Assembly (NCBI GenBank): GCA_934432885.1 | Contig: CAKRYY010000025.1 | Span: forward strand, 1-43,974 | Length of the DNA stretch: 43,974 nt | Reading direction: 5' to 3' | From: an uncultured Lachnospiraceae bacterium | GTDB lineage: Bacteria; Bacillota; Clostridia; Lachnospirales; Lachnospiraceae | In this document: one piece after another, positions 33,510 to 42,049 of the stretch | Position numbering within the stretch: position 1 is the stretch's first letter | Layout: each line of letters begins with the position of its first letter | Position numbers and translations under genes: made by a program | The notes under the pieces: model-generated | Told to the model about the DNA's origin: nothing | The model's input: only the letters and a program-made list of their open reading frames with translations | Database searches by the model: none

Positions 33510-34394
33510 CTATTTGGACAGCGTTCCTGTCATTTGCCGTACTATTTCAAGGAAGACCCTGGCTGGATTGCTTAAGATATTTTTTCGTTTCCAGACAAGG
33601 TTGCTTTGCTTTTTTAGGGCTGGCTCTAACGGCTTGAATACGACGCTGTCATCCAGCTTTGGCGCAAGCAAATCTCTTGTCGTTAAAAAATAACCTATAT
33701 TATTTTCTACAAAGGGAACAGGACTTCCATGCAGGACATTATAGGTCGCTGTTATATGCAGGCTGCGCAGGTCTGTCTGCGCCCAGTCTGCAATCATCTG
33801 CTGCAAACCGATGCGTCTGTGAAGAATCAGGGGCATTTGCAGCAGATGTTCTTTTTTTATGGCGTTCATTGCTGAAAAGGGCGAGTCCTTTTTCATCAAA
33901 ACGCCCCATATAGAGGTATCAGGAAGCGGGAGATATTCATATTTGACCGTGTCAATCGGCTGCAGGAGGCTTGCAAAATCCAGATTTCCATGCTCCAGAC
34001 GTTCTGTTACGTCCGAAGCATCTCCGCTGTAAAATTGAAACACGACATTTGGATATTGTTTTTGCATGGAAGAGACCGCCTGAAGGAGAGTAGGAGTGGC
34101 ATTGCCGCCGATTACGATTTCCCCGGTTATATCCGTAAAATCTGAAGCAATCTCCTGACGGGTCTTTTCCACCAGAGATACAATGTCCTCAGCGCGTTTG
34201 CGGAGAAAGATTCCTTCCTCTGTCAGCGTGATTTTTCGTTTCCCACGAACAAGAAGCTTTTTGCCAAGGCTTTGCTCAAGCTCCATCATCTGTTTTGAAA
34301 GAGAAGGCTGCGCAATGTGGAGGCTTTCGGCAGCCCTTGTGATATTTTCTTCCTGTGCGACAGCTAAAAAGTATTTTAATACGCGAATATCCAT
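33510..34394 (-). CDS. LysR-family transcriptional regulator
   Basis: This 294-residue regulator has the N-terminal helix-turn-helix MDIRVLKYFLAVAQEENITR, SLHIAQPSLSKQMMELE and the linker helix, then a periplasmic-binding-protein-like effector domain starting near GEIVIGGNATPTLLQAV. Start ATG 34394 has AGAAAGG nine nt upstream; the ATG three codons earlier touches that site. It is divergent from a MATE pump, and the 150-bp space between contains palindromes suited to LysR tetramers, so it is the likely activator of the pump. Confidence 0.95.
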   Translation of the reverse strand: MDIRVLKYFLAVAQEENITRAAESLHIAQPSLSKQMMELEQSLGKKLLVRGKRKITLTEEGIFLRKRAEDIVSLVEKTRQEIASDFTDITGEIVIGGNATPTLLQAVSSMQKQYPNVVFQFYSGDASDVTERLEHGNLDFASLLQPIDTVKYEYLPLPDTSIWGVLMKKDSPFSAMNAIKKEHLLQMPLILHRRIGLQQMIADWAQTDLRSLHITATYNVLHGSPVPFVENNIGYFLTTRDLLAPKLDDSVVFKPLEPALKKQSNLVWKRKNILSNPARVFLEIVRQMTGTLSK

Positions 34395-34408
34395 CCTGTG
34401 CATCCTTT

Positions 34409-34510
34409 CTATAAAGCTTTTTTATAGTGTAGCTTATATTATCATTCCTGTAAACTATGATAAATGATAGTTTATATGTATTTGCTATAAAAGCAAGCAC
34501 TCCATATAAT
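34409..34510. promoter_or_regulatory. divergent lysR/MATE control region
   Basis: Toward MATE: TTGCTA (34482-34487), 17 nt, TATAAT (34505-34510). Upstream of it TAAACTAT (34451-34458) and ATAGTTTA (34467-34474) form a perfect spaced palindrome. Near lysR, CTATAAA (34409-34415) and TTTATAG (34421-34427) form another. Two such sites fit LysR recognition and activation sites; this assignment is inferred. Confidence 0.6.
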
Positions 34511-34551
34511 GACTGTGAATTGTATGGACGCGATAAAAGAGGTGCTTTTAC

Positions 34552-35934
34552 ATGGAAAAGACAAAGATGTCAGGACAGAAAATGGACATGCTGCATGGTC
34601 CTATCTGGAATAAAATCATACAATATGCGATTCCGGTCGCAGCGACTGGAATCCTGGAACAGCTTTTTAACGCTTCGGATATAGCGGTTGTCGGCAATTT
34701 CACAGGAGAAGCCAAAACGGTGGCAGTTGCAGCCGTTGGCGCAAACAGTCCGATAGTTGGTCTGATTCTGAATCTTTTTATAGGAATTGCGCTCGGCGCC
34801 AATGTTGTAATCGCCAATGCAGTCGGAAAAAAGGACGAGGATACCATACATAAGGCAGTGCATACTTCGGTAATCATGTCTGTAATAGGCGGGCTGCTGG
34901 TTATGGCGCTTGGAGAAGCGCTGATTCCGTATCTGCTGCAGATGCTGAATGTGCCGCAGGATGTTTTCCCCTATGCGCTTTTATACATCCGCATATATCT
35001 GCTGGGGATGCCGGTGATTTTACTCTATAACTTTGAAGCGGCTATTTTCCGCAGCGTGGGAGAGACAAAGACACCGCTTAAGGCGCTGGCAGTATCTGGT
35101 GTACTGAATGTCCTTCTGAATCTGTTTTTTGTAATTGTATTAAAGATGACTGTAAACGGCGTGGCAGTTGCTACTGTAATTTCCAATGCGATAAGCTCCA
35201 TGATACTGTTTTTTAAGCTGCTGCGTACAGACAGTGTCATTCGTATCCAGATAAGCAGCCTGAAATTTCATAAAGATGTATTTATGAAAATCATGAGAAT
35301 CGGGCTGCCGGCAGGAATCCAGAGTGCAGTGTTTGCTGTAGCCAATATCGTAATTCAGGCTGCCATCAACAGCCTCGGAACGGTTGTGATTGCCGCATCA
35401 AGCGCAGCATTTAACATTGAAATCTTTGTTTATGACATATTAAATGCCTTCAGTCAGGCATGTACGACCTTTACCGGGCAAAATTATGGCGCGGGAGATT
35501 TTAAGAGGTGTAAAAAGGTGCTTGCCCTGTGCATTGCTGAGGATGCTGTTGCTGTGGCAGCTTCCGTTACGCTGGTGCTGCTGCTCGGAAAAAATCTGCT
35601 TGCTATATTCAACAATGACTCTCAGGTAGTAGAAATCGGTTATATAAGGCTTTTGATGATATTTTCCGCCTATGCGTTCAGTATGCTGTATGAAAATATG
35701 TCAGGATATTTGCGTGGATTTGGAATCTCCTTTGTACCGGCAATCCTTACTATCATAGGCGTATGCGGAACGCGAATCTTATGGATTTGTACGGTATTCC
35801 CGACGCATAGGACATTTTCTGCAATCATGGCGGCATATCCTGTCAGCCTGTCGATTACGGCAGTGCTTATTTTCATTGCGGTTATGGTATATCGGCCGTC
35901 GCATAAATTGAGGGGAGAGGCAGGGGAGAAATAA
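34552..35934 (+). CDS. MATE-family efflux transporter
   Basis: This 460-residue transporter has twelve membrane helices with the motif IPVAATGILEQLFNASDIAVV in the first lobe and AANSPIVGLILNLFIGIALGA next to it. It belongs to the MATE branch common in Clostridia (the DinF/NorM-like superfamily) and differs clearly from the MATE protein at 28834. The RBS AAGAGGTG precedes the ATG. The divergent LysR gene probably controls it. The exported compound is unknown. Confidence 0.95.
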   Translation: MEKTKMSGQKMDMLHGPIWNKIIQYAIPVAATGILEQLFNASDIAVVGNFTGEAKTVAVAAVGANSPIVGLILNLFIGIALGANVVIANAVGKKDEDTIHKAVHTSVIMSVIGGLLVMALGEALIPYLLQMLNVPQDVFPYALLYIRIYLLGMPVILLYNFEAAIFRSVGETKTPLKALAVSGVLNVLLNLFFVIVLKMTVNGVAVATVISNAISSMILFFKLLRTDSVIRIQISSLKFHKDVFMKIMRIGLPAGIQSAVFAVANIVIQAAINSLGTVVIAASSAAFNIEIFVYDILNAFSQACTTFTGQNYGAGDFKRCKKVLALCIAEDAVAVAASVTLVLLLGKNLLAIFNNDSQVVEIGYIRLLMIFSAYAFSMLYENMSGYLRGFGISFVPAILTIIGVCGTRILWICTVFPTHRTFSAIMAAYPVSLSITAVLIFIAVMVYRPSHKLRGEAGEK

Positions 35935-36031
35935 TAGGAGAAAGAAGAATAAATGGGAATTGGAGATGCAGCATGGATTTTAGCTACAGAGTGATTTAAC
36001 TATAAATTTCGACCTTGGTACTGAATTGTTA

Positions 36032-36157
36032 TTATATAAATAGTTTTGTTTGTCCGACTGCATTTTCAGGAGTTGATTTATCATTTGCAATATAGCTGTA
36101 GATATTATCTAATTCGCGTATTGCTTTGGGGTTAATTTTTATTTTGTATTTATCCAA
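36032..36157 (-). pseudogene. truncated RelE/ParE-type toxin
   Basis: Starting at a TTG that overlaps the antitoxin stop, the frame reads LDKYKIKINPKAIRELDNIY, SYIANDKSTPENAV and then stops after 41 codons. This is the N-terminal third of a RelE/ParE toxin (usually 90-100 residues); the catalytic C-terminal half is gone. The sequence after the stop does not restore it in another frame. The toxin is therefore expected to be inactive. Confidence 0.75.
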
Positions 36158-36413
36158 AGTGTTTTTTCTCCAATTCTGCAAAAACTGCTTCTGCATCAAC
36201 TGCTTTGGCACCCTTTGAGATTTCCTGCTCAGATTCATAAATAGCTTGGTCGATACGATTTATTTTTGCAAATTTATCATATAATTCACTGCTCATTACA
36301 ACCAAATCACTATATCCGTTTTTGGTAATAAAGATAGGCTCCTGTGCTTTGTGGGCGATATTGGAAATTTCGGTTGTATTGCGTAAATCTTTGATAGGCA
36401 TAATAAGTGGCAT
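36150..36413 (-). CDS. Phd/YefM-family antitoxin
   Basis: This is a protein of 87 residues with the Phd/YefM DNA-binding N-terminus: IKDLRNTTEISNIAHKAQEPIFITKNGYSDLVVMSSELYD, split here as residues 7-46. The acidic C-terminal tail (EQEISKGAKAVDAEAVFAEL) would bind the toxin. It overlaps the start of a truncated toxin. The start follows GGAGG (complement), and a -10 box buried in an operator-like repeat lies upstream, so the antitoxin probably still represses its own gene. Confidence 0.92.
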   Translation of the reverse strand: MPLIMPIKDLRNTTEISNIAHKAQEPIFITKNGYSDLVVMSSELYDKFAKINRIDQAIYESEQEISKGAKAVDAEAVFAELEKKHFG

Positions 36414-36434
36414 GGTATTACCTCCTTTATTGAT

Positions 36435-36465
36435 ATAATTATAGCATAATTATGTTCTAAAACAA
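36435..36465 (-). promoter_or_regulatory. antitoxin promoter and operator
   Basis: Two copies of the self-palindromic ATAATTAT (36435-36442 and 36446-36453), three bases apart, contain the minus-strand TATAAT (complement of 36438-36443). TTGTTT (complement of 36460-36465) is a possible -35 at 16 nt. Palindromes over the -10 box are typical for Phd/YefM autoregulation. Confidence 0.6.
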
Positions 36466-36599
36466 TAAAAATATGAGATAAAATAATTGTAAATTTATGT
36501 CTTAAATACTTTAAAAGTGATTAGCTGTTCGTTTATAATAGCGACATGGTTAAGAAAATTTCCAATCATAATGTAATGTTACAATGCTTGATGGGACAA

Positions 36600-36916
36600 A
36601 TGTGTTCGTACTGCCGTGAGTAACCATTGGATGCAATAGTATCATTTACGCAGGAAGCATTGTTAAATTTCCTCAGCATCCATAATCTTAATGCCGTCTC
36701 TAAATTCTTTATCAACACTCCTGTGGTCCTTGGTAAGAACCTCTCCGTTGACAAGCTCAGCAGGGCTGCGGGGGACTGTAAGCCCCCAAGCAATTCAGGG
36801 CAGATGCGGGTGACCTCATGTCCTTTTACATAGCTTTCAATATTCTTGGAATAATTATTTCCACCGTTATATTTACAATTTTCGCCGAGCAGGCAGGCGC
36901 TGACCATTATTTTCAT
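36600..36916 (-). pseudogene. frameshifted DUF523 family gene
   Basis: From ATG 36916 the frame reads MKIMVSACLLGENCKYNGGN with the conserved cysteines of DUF523 and continues to CPELLGGL. A one-base change in the G-run at 36770-36774 then shifts the frame: the +1 frame continues with PRSPAELVNGEVLTKDH and FRDGIKIMDAEEI up to a stop at 36663. The remaining C-terminal part, where ASCVND recalls the family's SPSCG motif, lies in yet another context. At least two lesions make this a pseudogene. DUF523 has no settled function. Confidence 0.75.
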
Positions 36917-37131
36917 TTTTTGCTTTTGCAGCACAGCAGGCAAGGGAAAGCGGAATAAAGAAATTGACATTATTATTGCTGAGGTTTATAATACATTGAT
37001 ATAAAACACATGTTGTAGAACGAACGATATTTAAAAATGGGACTGAAAATCCAAATGGTACAAAAGAAAAACAGTTTTAACGGCTGTGCATACAGGCGTA
37101 CCCTTTTATTTTGAAATAGAGAGAAAAACAG

Positions 37132-37953
37132 ATGAAGAAGTATTGTGAGATAAAGCAAAAACTGCTAGATATGGCAAAAACAGAAAAGACAATAAGGGCG
37201 GTTATTGTAATCGGCTCGTCTGTCAGAACGAATATTCTGGAGGATGAATATTCCGATTTGGACCTTGTTATTGTGACGGATTATGTTGATGAGTGGCTGT
37301 ATGGTGAGAAACCAGAGCAGCTTGGTAAAATGAAAATATCCTGTGTAGAGCCGGTTTTGGGTGGAGGAAAGAAACGAAGAATTTCCTTTGACGGGTATCT
37401 GGATGTTGATATGGTTTTATTCTCTACAGAGCAGTTTCTGGATGTAATTGAAAATGGCATTGCCAGCATGGTCATGGGCAGAGGGTATCAGGTGTGGTAT
37501 GATGTGATGGACTGTACGGCGCTGCTGAGCAGAAGCATTGTTAAGGAGATACAGCCTGCGGAGTTCTCGGAAGAGGAGTTCTGCAATATGGTCAATGATT
37601 TTTTCTTTCATACTATCTGGGCGGAAAAGAAAATCTTGAGAGGCGAGCTATGGTCTGCTAAAATGTGCGTAGATGCTTATTTAAAAAATTGTCTGTTACG
37701 GATAATTGAGATGTATTCACATGAAAAGCTTGGAACAGACGTATGGCATAATGGAAGATTTCTCGACAACTGGGCAGAGGAAGGCATAAAAGAGGAACTG
37801 CGGCATTGCTTTGCACATTATGAGAAATCGGATATAGAAGCCGCACTCGTTTCGACGAGGACGCTGTTTGCAGGACTTGCCCGTGAGACGGCAAAGCGGA
37901 AAGGGTATAAATATCCCCTTGAGGCAGAAAAGTATGCAAAAAATTTTGTGTAA
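37132..37953 (+). CDS. aminoglycoside 6-adenylyltransferase-like nucleotidyltransferase
   Basis: The nucleotidyltransferase core is seen in AVIVIGSSVRTNILEDEYSD followed by LDLVIVTD, with the two metal-binding aspartates in DLDL, and a third candidate in DGYLDVDMVLF. The helical C-terminal half (FHTIWAEKKILRGELWSAKM, VDAYLKNCLLRIIE) fits PF04439, the streptomycin 6-adenylyltransferase family (AadE/ANT(6)). With 273 residues it is slightly shorter than ANT(6) enzymes (about 300). The S12 protein of this genome has wild-type streptomycin-site lysines, so an active enzyme would matter. Activity is not proven. About 215 bp of AT-rich non-coding DNA lies before it. Confidence 0.85.
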   Translation: MKKYCEIKQKLLDMAKTEKTIRAVIVIGSSVRTNILEDEYSDLDLVIVTDYVDEWLYGEKPEQLGKMKISCVEPVLGGGKKRRISFDGYLDVDMVLFSTEQFLDVIENGIASMVMGRGYQVWYDVMDCTALLSRSIVKEIQPAEFSEEEFCNMVNDFFFHTIWAEKKILRGELWSAKMCVDAYLKNCLLRIIEMYSHEKLGTDVWHNGRFLDNWAEEGIKEELRHCFAHYEKSDIEAALVSTRTLFAGLARETAKRKGYKYPLEAEKYAKNFV

Positions 37954-37993
37954 TGGAATTTTGATATAAATAAAAAAATACAGGAGAAGATTT

Positions 37994-38426
37994 ATGATAC
38001 GTGTAATGGAGAAAAACGATATTCCGGCATGTGCGGAAATTATGCAGAGTATATAATAATGAACTGTGGATGTGCCGTTGGGAGAAGGAAACAGCGATTG
38101 CCTATTTGACAGATTTTTTTGAGGCAAATAAGTTTGTGGGCTATGTAATTTGCGAGGAGGATGCAGTGATTGGAGCGTTGTTTGCCCATGAAAAAATATG
38201 GTGGAACAACAGCGAAGTATTTATTGAAGAAATGTTTATTACTCCGGAAAAACAAAGGAATGGTCTGGGAAGCTCCCTGTTACAGGAGGTCGAGAGTTAT
38301 GTAAAGGAGCACCAGCTGGCTGGAATTACGTTGTCTACTAATAGGTATGCACCGGCGCCCCTCTTTTATAAAAAGAATGGGTTTATTGACTCTGAACATG
38401 TTTTGTTTATGGCAAAGGAAATTTAA
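37994..38426 (+). pseudogene. frameshifted GNAT acetyltransferase
   Basis: ATG 37994 after AGGAGA encodes MIRVMEKNDIPACAEIMQS and then hits TAA at 38054. The neighbouring frame continues without a gap from the same place as VYNNELWMCRWEKETAIAYL to the conserved RNGLGSSLL and FYKKNGF motifs of the acetyl-CoA site. Inserting one base near 38050 joins both parts into a normal GNAT of about 144 residues. It is either a recent pseudogene or a sequencing error. Confidence 0.85.
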
Positions 38427-38475
38427 AAGAAGAACTGTCTGCTGCAGTATAAAGGAAAAAGAAAGGGAATAACGT

Positions 38476-39111
38476 ATGCCTCCGAAACCTAAATTTACAA
38501 GAGAAGAAATGATTGAAGCTGCCATTGAGATTGTAAGGCGGGAGGGCGAGGATGCCCTTACTGCGAGAAATTTAGGCAGTTATCTGGGCGCTTCTGCCAG
38601 ACCCATTTTTACGGTTTTTGAAAGCATGGATGAAGTAAGGGAAGCCGTAAAAGAAAGGGCGCACGAAATTTTTATGAAGTATAGAGAAAAAATGTGCGAT
38701 GAGCTGGGGTATCCCAGATACAAGGCGATTGGAAAGGCATATATCCGATTTGCATGTGAGGAGAAGATGCTTTTCCGGCTTCTTTTCATGTGCGAAAGAC
38801 CCAGAGCTGGAATGGAGGAAAAGGAAGGATATGATGCACAGGTACGGCAGATAATCGAAGAACAGACCGGATTTTCTGAGGAAAAGGGCTCTTTATTTCA
38901 TGCGGAAAACTGGATATTTGTGCACGGAATTGCTACCATGATGGCAACGTCTTATTTCCAGTGGGACGATGCGCTCGTGGACAGGATGCTGTCAGATGTG
39001 TATGCCGGATTGAAAATGCGCCATTTACAGGATGAAGAGGAACTGGAAAGAGAAAAAAGAGAACTGGAAAAAATAAAGAAGGCGTATGATGAAAGCCATT
39101 CAAGGCATTAG
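38476..39111 (+). CDS. TetR-family transcriptional regulator
   Basis: This 211-residue protein has the TetR helix-turn-helix EEMIEAAIEIVRREGEDALT, ARNLGSYLGASARPIFTVF at 8-50, followed by an all-helical ligand domain. The C-terminus is highly charged (EEELEREKRELEKIKKAYDE), a likely coiled coil. It lies 46 nt before the EFR1 gene and probably controls the EFR1-nitroreductase group. Confidence 0.93.
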   Translation: MPPKPKFTREEMIEAAIEIVRREGEDALTARNLGSYLGASARPIFTVFESMDEVREAVKERAHEIFMKYREKMCDELGYPRYKAIGKAYIRFACEEKMLFRLLFMCERPRAGMEEKEGYDAQVRQIIEEQTGFSEEKGSLFHAENWIFVHGIATMMATSYFQWDDALVDRMLSDVYAGLKMRHLQDEEELEREKRELEKIKKAYDESHSRH

Positions 39112-39157
39112 AAGTTGATATTAACGATAAGTATATTGCAGTGGAGAACAGATATAA

Positions 39158-39970
39158 ATGATAGGAGTTTATTTAAGCGGAACCGGAAATACCAGACATT
39201 GTGTAGAAAAGCTGGTAAGCCTGCTGGACGCATCTGCCAAAAGTGTTCCGTTAGAATCGCCAGAGCTGATAGCCATGTTAAAGGAGCAGGACATAATCGT
39301 GCTTGGCTATCCGACGCAGTTTTCCAATGCGCCGTTTATGGTGCGTGATTTTATTAAAAATAATGCAGCCTTATGGAAAGAGAAAAAGGTATTCTGTGTG
39401 AATACGATGGGACTTTTTAGTGGGGATGGAACTGGCTGTGCTGCAAGGCTTTTAAGGAAATATGGAGCGGAAATACTCGGCGGTTTGCAGATAAAAATGC
39501 CGGATTCCGTATGTGACAACAAGCTGCTAAAGAAGGACATGGAAGAAAACAGACAGCTTGTGAAAGCGGCGGATGCACGTATTGAGCAGGCTGCGGAGCA
39601 GATGAAGGAAGGCAATTATCCAAAAGAGGGTTTGTCCTTCATAGCACACTTAAAGGGGCTGTTTGGACAGAGACTTTGGTTTTATCGAAAAACAACGGGC
39701 TATACCGATAAGCTGAAAATCAGTGCTGCGTGCGTTGGCTGCGGTTTATGCAGCAGAGAATGTCCTATGGGAAATATAAGGATAGAGGAAAACAGGGCGG
39801 TGGCAGGAGACAGATGCACGATGTGCTATCGGTGTATTAGTCTGTGCCCGAAACAGGCAATTACATTACTTGGAGATGAGGTTTACGAGCAGTGCAGATA
39901 TGAAAAATATAAATCATGCTTTATGGAGAACTCTCGCCTGAAATCTGGGAAGGGCATAGAACGTTTGTAA
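39158..39970 (+). CDS. EFR1-type flavodoxin/ferredoxin protein
   Basis: The N-terminal part is flavodoxin-like with the FMN-phosphate loop LSGTGNTRHC (7-16) and LGYPTQFSNAP. The C-terminal part carries two 4Fe-4S clusters: CVGCGLCSRECP and CTMCYRCISLCP (about 192-234). This EFR1 architecture is common in gut Clostridia and serves as a small electron carrier. The protein has 270 residues. The nitroreductase gene follows after 32 nt, a plausible electron acceptor partner. Confidence 0.92.
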   Translation: MIGVYLSGTGNTRHCVEKLVSLLDASAKSVPLESPELIAMLKEQDIIVLGYPTQFSNAPFMVRDFIKNNAALWKEKKVFCVNTMGLFSGDGTGCAARLLRKYGAEILGGLQIKMPDSVCDNKLLKKDMEENRQLVKAADARIEQAAEQMKEGNYPKEGLSFIAHLKGLFGQRLWFYRKTTGYTDKLKISAACVGCGLCSRECPMGNIRIEENRAVAGDRCTMCYRCISLCPKQAITLLGDEVYEQCRYEKYKSCFMENSRLKSGKGIERL

Positions 39971-40002
39971 GAAGTGGATTTACGAATCAGGGGATGCATG
40001 AA

Positions 40003-40629
40003 ATGGAGTTTTATGAGGTTATAAATAGGCGAAGAACCATCAGAGATTTTGAAAAAGCAGAGATTGAGGATGCAGTAATAACAAGAATACTTGACGCAGG
40101 CTTAAAGGCGCCAACAAATGACCACATGAGAGACTGGCATTACATCGTGGTTAAGGACAAACAGGTTGTGATGAAGTTATTGGATATTATTCCAAAAGGC
40201 ATCTCAGATGAAGATATGGAAAAATTGCTTATTGATTGGAATCTGAGTGATAAGGAACAGCAATTATGCTATAGGGATGCCGTGCCCAAACAGAAAAAGA
40301 TGCTGGCTGACGCAGCTGCGATTATTATTCCTTTATTGAAACAGAAGGTAGATATTTTAAAACCGGAGAACTTATCGCATTTGAATGGATTTGCCTCCAT
40401 TTGGTGCAGCATTGAAAATATATTTCTTGCGGCTGCAGCGGAGGGGTATGCCTGTAATTTAAGAATTCCTTTGGGAGACGAAGAAAATCATGCAAGAAAA
40501 GTATTGGGATTTCCAGAGGAATACCTGATGCCGTGTTTTATAGGAATAGGATTACCGGCAAAGGATGCAAAAAGAGTAGTACAGAAGGAAATTGATATTC
40601 ACGAAAGAATACATACAAATCGATGGTAA
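40003..40629 (+). CDS. nitroreductase-family flavoprotein
   Basis: The start MEFYEVINRRRTIRDFEKAE is the classic nitroreductase FMN-binding N-terminus (RRRT/S-IRDF). KAPTNDHMRDWHYIVV and the glycine-rich GYACNLRIPLGDEE complete the fold; length 208 residues. ATG 40003 has AGGGG about 12 nt upstream; the frame is open further back into the EFR1 gene but without conservation. It probably reduces nitro or quinone compounds using electrons from the EFR1 partner or NAD(P)H. Confidence 0.93.
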   Translation: MEFYEVINRRRTIRDFEKAEIEDAVITRILDAGLKAPTNDHMRDWHYIVVKDKQVVMKLLDIIPKGISDEDMEKLLIDWNLSDKEQQLCYRDAVPKQKKMLADAAAIIIPLLKQKVDILKPENLSHLNGFASIWCSIENIFLAAAAEGYACNLRIPLGDEENHARKVLGFPEEYLMPCFIGIGLPAKDAKRVVQKEIDIHERIHTNRW

Positions 40630-40711
40630 AATACGGACGCAATAGAGCAGAAGGGATATTGATTTTTATTTGATAAGCGGTATGAAAGCTTCTGTTTAAA
40701 GGTGTGAAAAG

Positions 40712-40981
40712 ATGATAATGCTGTTTAGAAATCTGTTTCTGTTAATGACAGTTATAATTTTAGGAATATTCTATTATAGATTGGCGGTTTCAAGGAATCC
40801 AATATCAAAGAAGCATGCTTTTTTTATAAAAATAGCCTTTTTAGTGCTGTCCTTCATACTGGCATTTTGCAGACAGGATTTCATTGTTGTGGGCGGACTT
40901 GCATTTGGAGGAAGGACATCAGTTATGATGCTTATTCTCATTGAGATAGTGGATGCTTTTATTGACAGGAAGTGCGGTTGA
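40712..40981 (+). CDS. small membrane protein, unknown
   Basis: The 89 residues form three hydrophobic stretches (LFLLMTVIILGIFYY, IAFLVLSFILAFC and a weaker third in VVGGLAFGGRTSVMMLILIE), with a basic loop SRNPISKKH between the first two. No family is recognised. Its end overlaps the first bases of a glyoxalase remnant, which suggests that a rearrangement joined them. Confidence 0.55.
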   Translation: MIMLFRNLFLLMTVIILGIFYYRLAVSRNPISKKHAFFIKIAFLVLSFILAFCRQDFIVVGGLAFGGRTSVMMLILIEIVDAFIDRKCG

Positions 40982-41036
40982 ATTTGAGGATCCGTTTGGG
41001 AACAGGCTTGGAATTACGGATTATTTGAAAAAATGA
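40974..41036 (+). pseudogene. C-terminal remnant of a glyoxalase/VOC protein
   Basis: Twenty codons read AVEFEDPFGNRLGITDYLKK and then stop. EFEDPFGNRLGI is the metal-ligand strand at the end of glyoxalase/bleomycin-resistance fold proteins. Nothing upstream continues the domain, so the gene was deleted except for its tail. Confidence 0.65.
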
Positions 41037-41091
41037 CAGGATGCTTTTTCGTCAAAGAAAAGAGGAAAATCTGATGAACAGTCAATTTATA

Positions 41092-41339
41092 CAGGCGGCA
41101 TTATCCCCGCAGAGACAGCTTACATTGTAATGGAGATATACAGGTGCGCCAAAGCTGGCGCACAATTTTTTATTGTTACACATTCGCCTATTCTGTTAGG
41201 CATTCCGGGTGCAGATATATACTGCTTTGATGATGGAAGGATACACTTATGCGAGTATGAGGAAACAGAAAGCTATCAGGTTATGGAAATGTTTATAAAT
41301 AACCGCCAGATGCTTCGGGACAGACTTTTGGAAGAGTAA
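41092..41339 (+). pseudogene. C-terminal remnant of an AAA/ABC-type ATPase
   Basis: QAALSPQRQLTL (41092-41127) is the segment just after Walker B in AAA_21-type ATPases; two stray bases then shift the frame, and MEIYRCAKAGAQFFIVTHSP continues from 41130 with the H-loop THSP. The piece ends MLRDRLLEE. Walker A and B are absent. This is a frameshifted relic. Confidence 0.8.
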
Positions 41340-41621
41340 AAATGGGGTGTTCTCATCAAAGCATATCTGGAATGTATGGACGCTTATCTTAATAAGGAAA
41401 CGGAATATGGCTGGTATCTCTGCCTGGATGGTGGAAAAATTGTTGGCGGTATGGCTGGGAGTTTTTGTGTATGGTTCAGGGTGATGGCGAATCAGATATG
41501 ACCCGGATGTACATTCATTACTAGAAGCTGCTATTTTAGGCTGAATATTTAGGAATTTTGGTAATGTACTTTTAAAACTATTGGAAGAAACGGAAACAAT
41601 CCCTATTTGAAAGGACAAAAT
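41340..41621. other. degenerate non-coding stretch with a possible GNAT relic
   Basis: No intact gene is present. An open segment at 41361-41501 (plus strand) reads ECMDAYLNKETEYGWYLCLD followed by GGKIVGGM, which resembles the middle of a GNAT acetyltransferase; it has no start and no catalytic part. The remainder shows nothing recognisable. Confidence 0.4.
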
Positions 41622-41942
41622 ATGGCATCAAGTAAAGAATATTTACAATTTATATTGGAACAGTTATCTGGCTTAGAAGAAATCAATTACCGTGCTATGA
41701 TGGGAGAATACATCCTATATTATCGAGGCAAAATTGTCGGTGGCATATATGATGACAGACTGCTTGTAAAGCCGGTAAAATCTGCAATTTCTTACATGCC
41801 AGCACCAGTTTATGAATTACCATACGATGGGGCAAAGGAAATGCTGTTGGTGGAGGATGTTGACAGTAAAGAATTTTTGGCTGGACTTTTTAATGCGATG
41901 TATGATGAATTGCCTGCCCCTAAGCCTAAAAAGAAGAAATAG
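41622..41942 (+). CDS. TfoX N-terminal domain protein
   Basis: This protein of 106 residues matches the TfoX N-terminal domain: YLQFILEQLSGLEEINYRAM, MGEYILYYRGKIVGGIYDDR and LLVKPVKSA. In Gammaproteobacteria TfoX regulates competence, but stand-alone N-terminal domain proteins in Firmicutes have no assigned role. ATG 41622 follows AAAGGA; an earlier ATG in the frame lacks a site. It ends with a lysine-rich tail KPKKKK. Confidence 0.88.
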   Translation: MASSKEYLQFILEQLSGLEEINYRAMMGEYILYYRGKIVGGIYDDRLLVKPVKSAISYMPAPVYELPYDGAKEMLLVEDVDSKEFLAGLFNAMYDELPAPKPKKKK

Positions 41943-42049
41943 AAAATTCGGTTTTAGAATTAAAATAGTTTGGATTGATTAGGCTTCTTGAGCGAGGAAT
42001 ACTTTTTGCCAAAAGAGCAGGAAGGTAAGCTGTTAGGAGAGCAATCATT

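Noticed and set aside
36566..36970. A 134-residue intact protein on the minus strand
   Set aside because: Its second half is out of frame relative to the DUF523 family; the frame is open only by chance after the shift.
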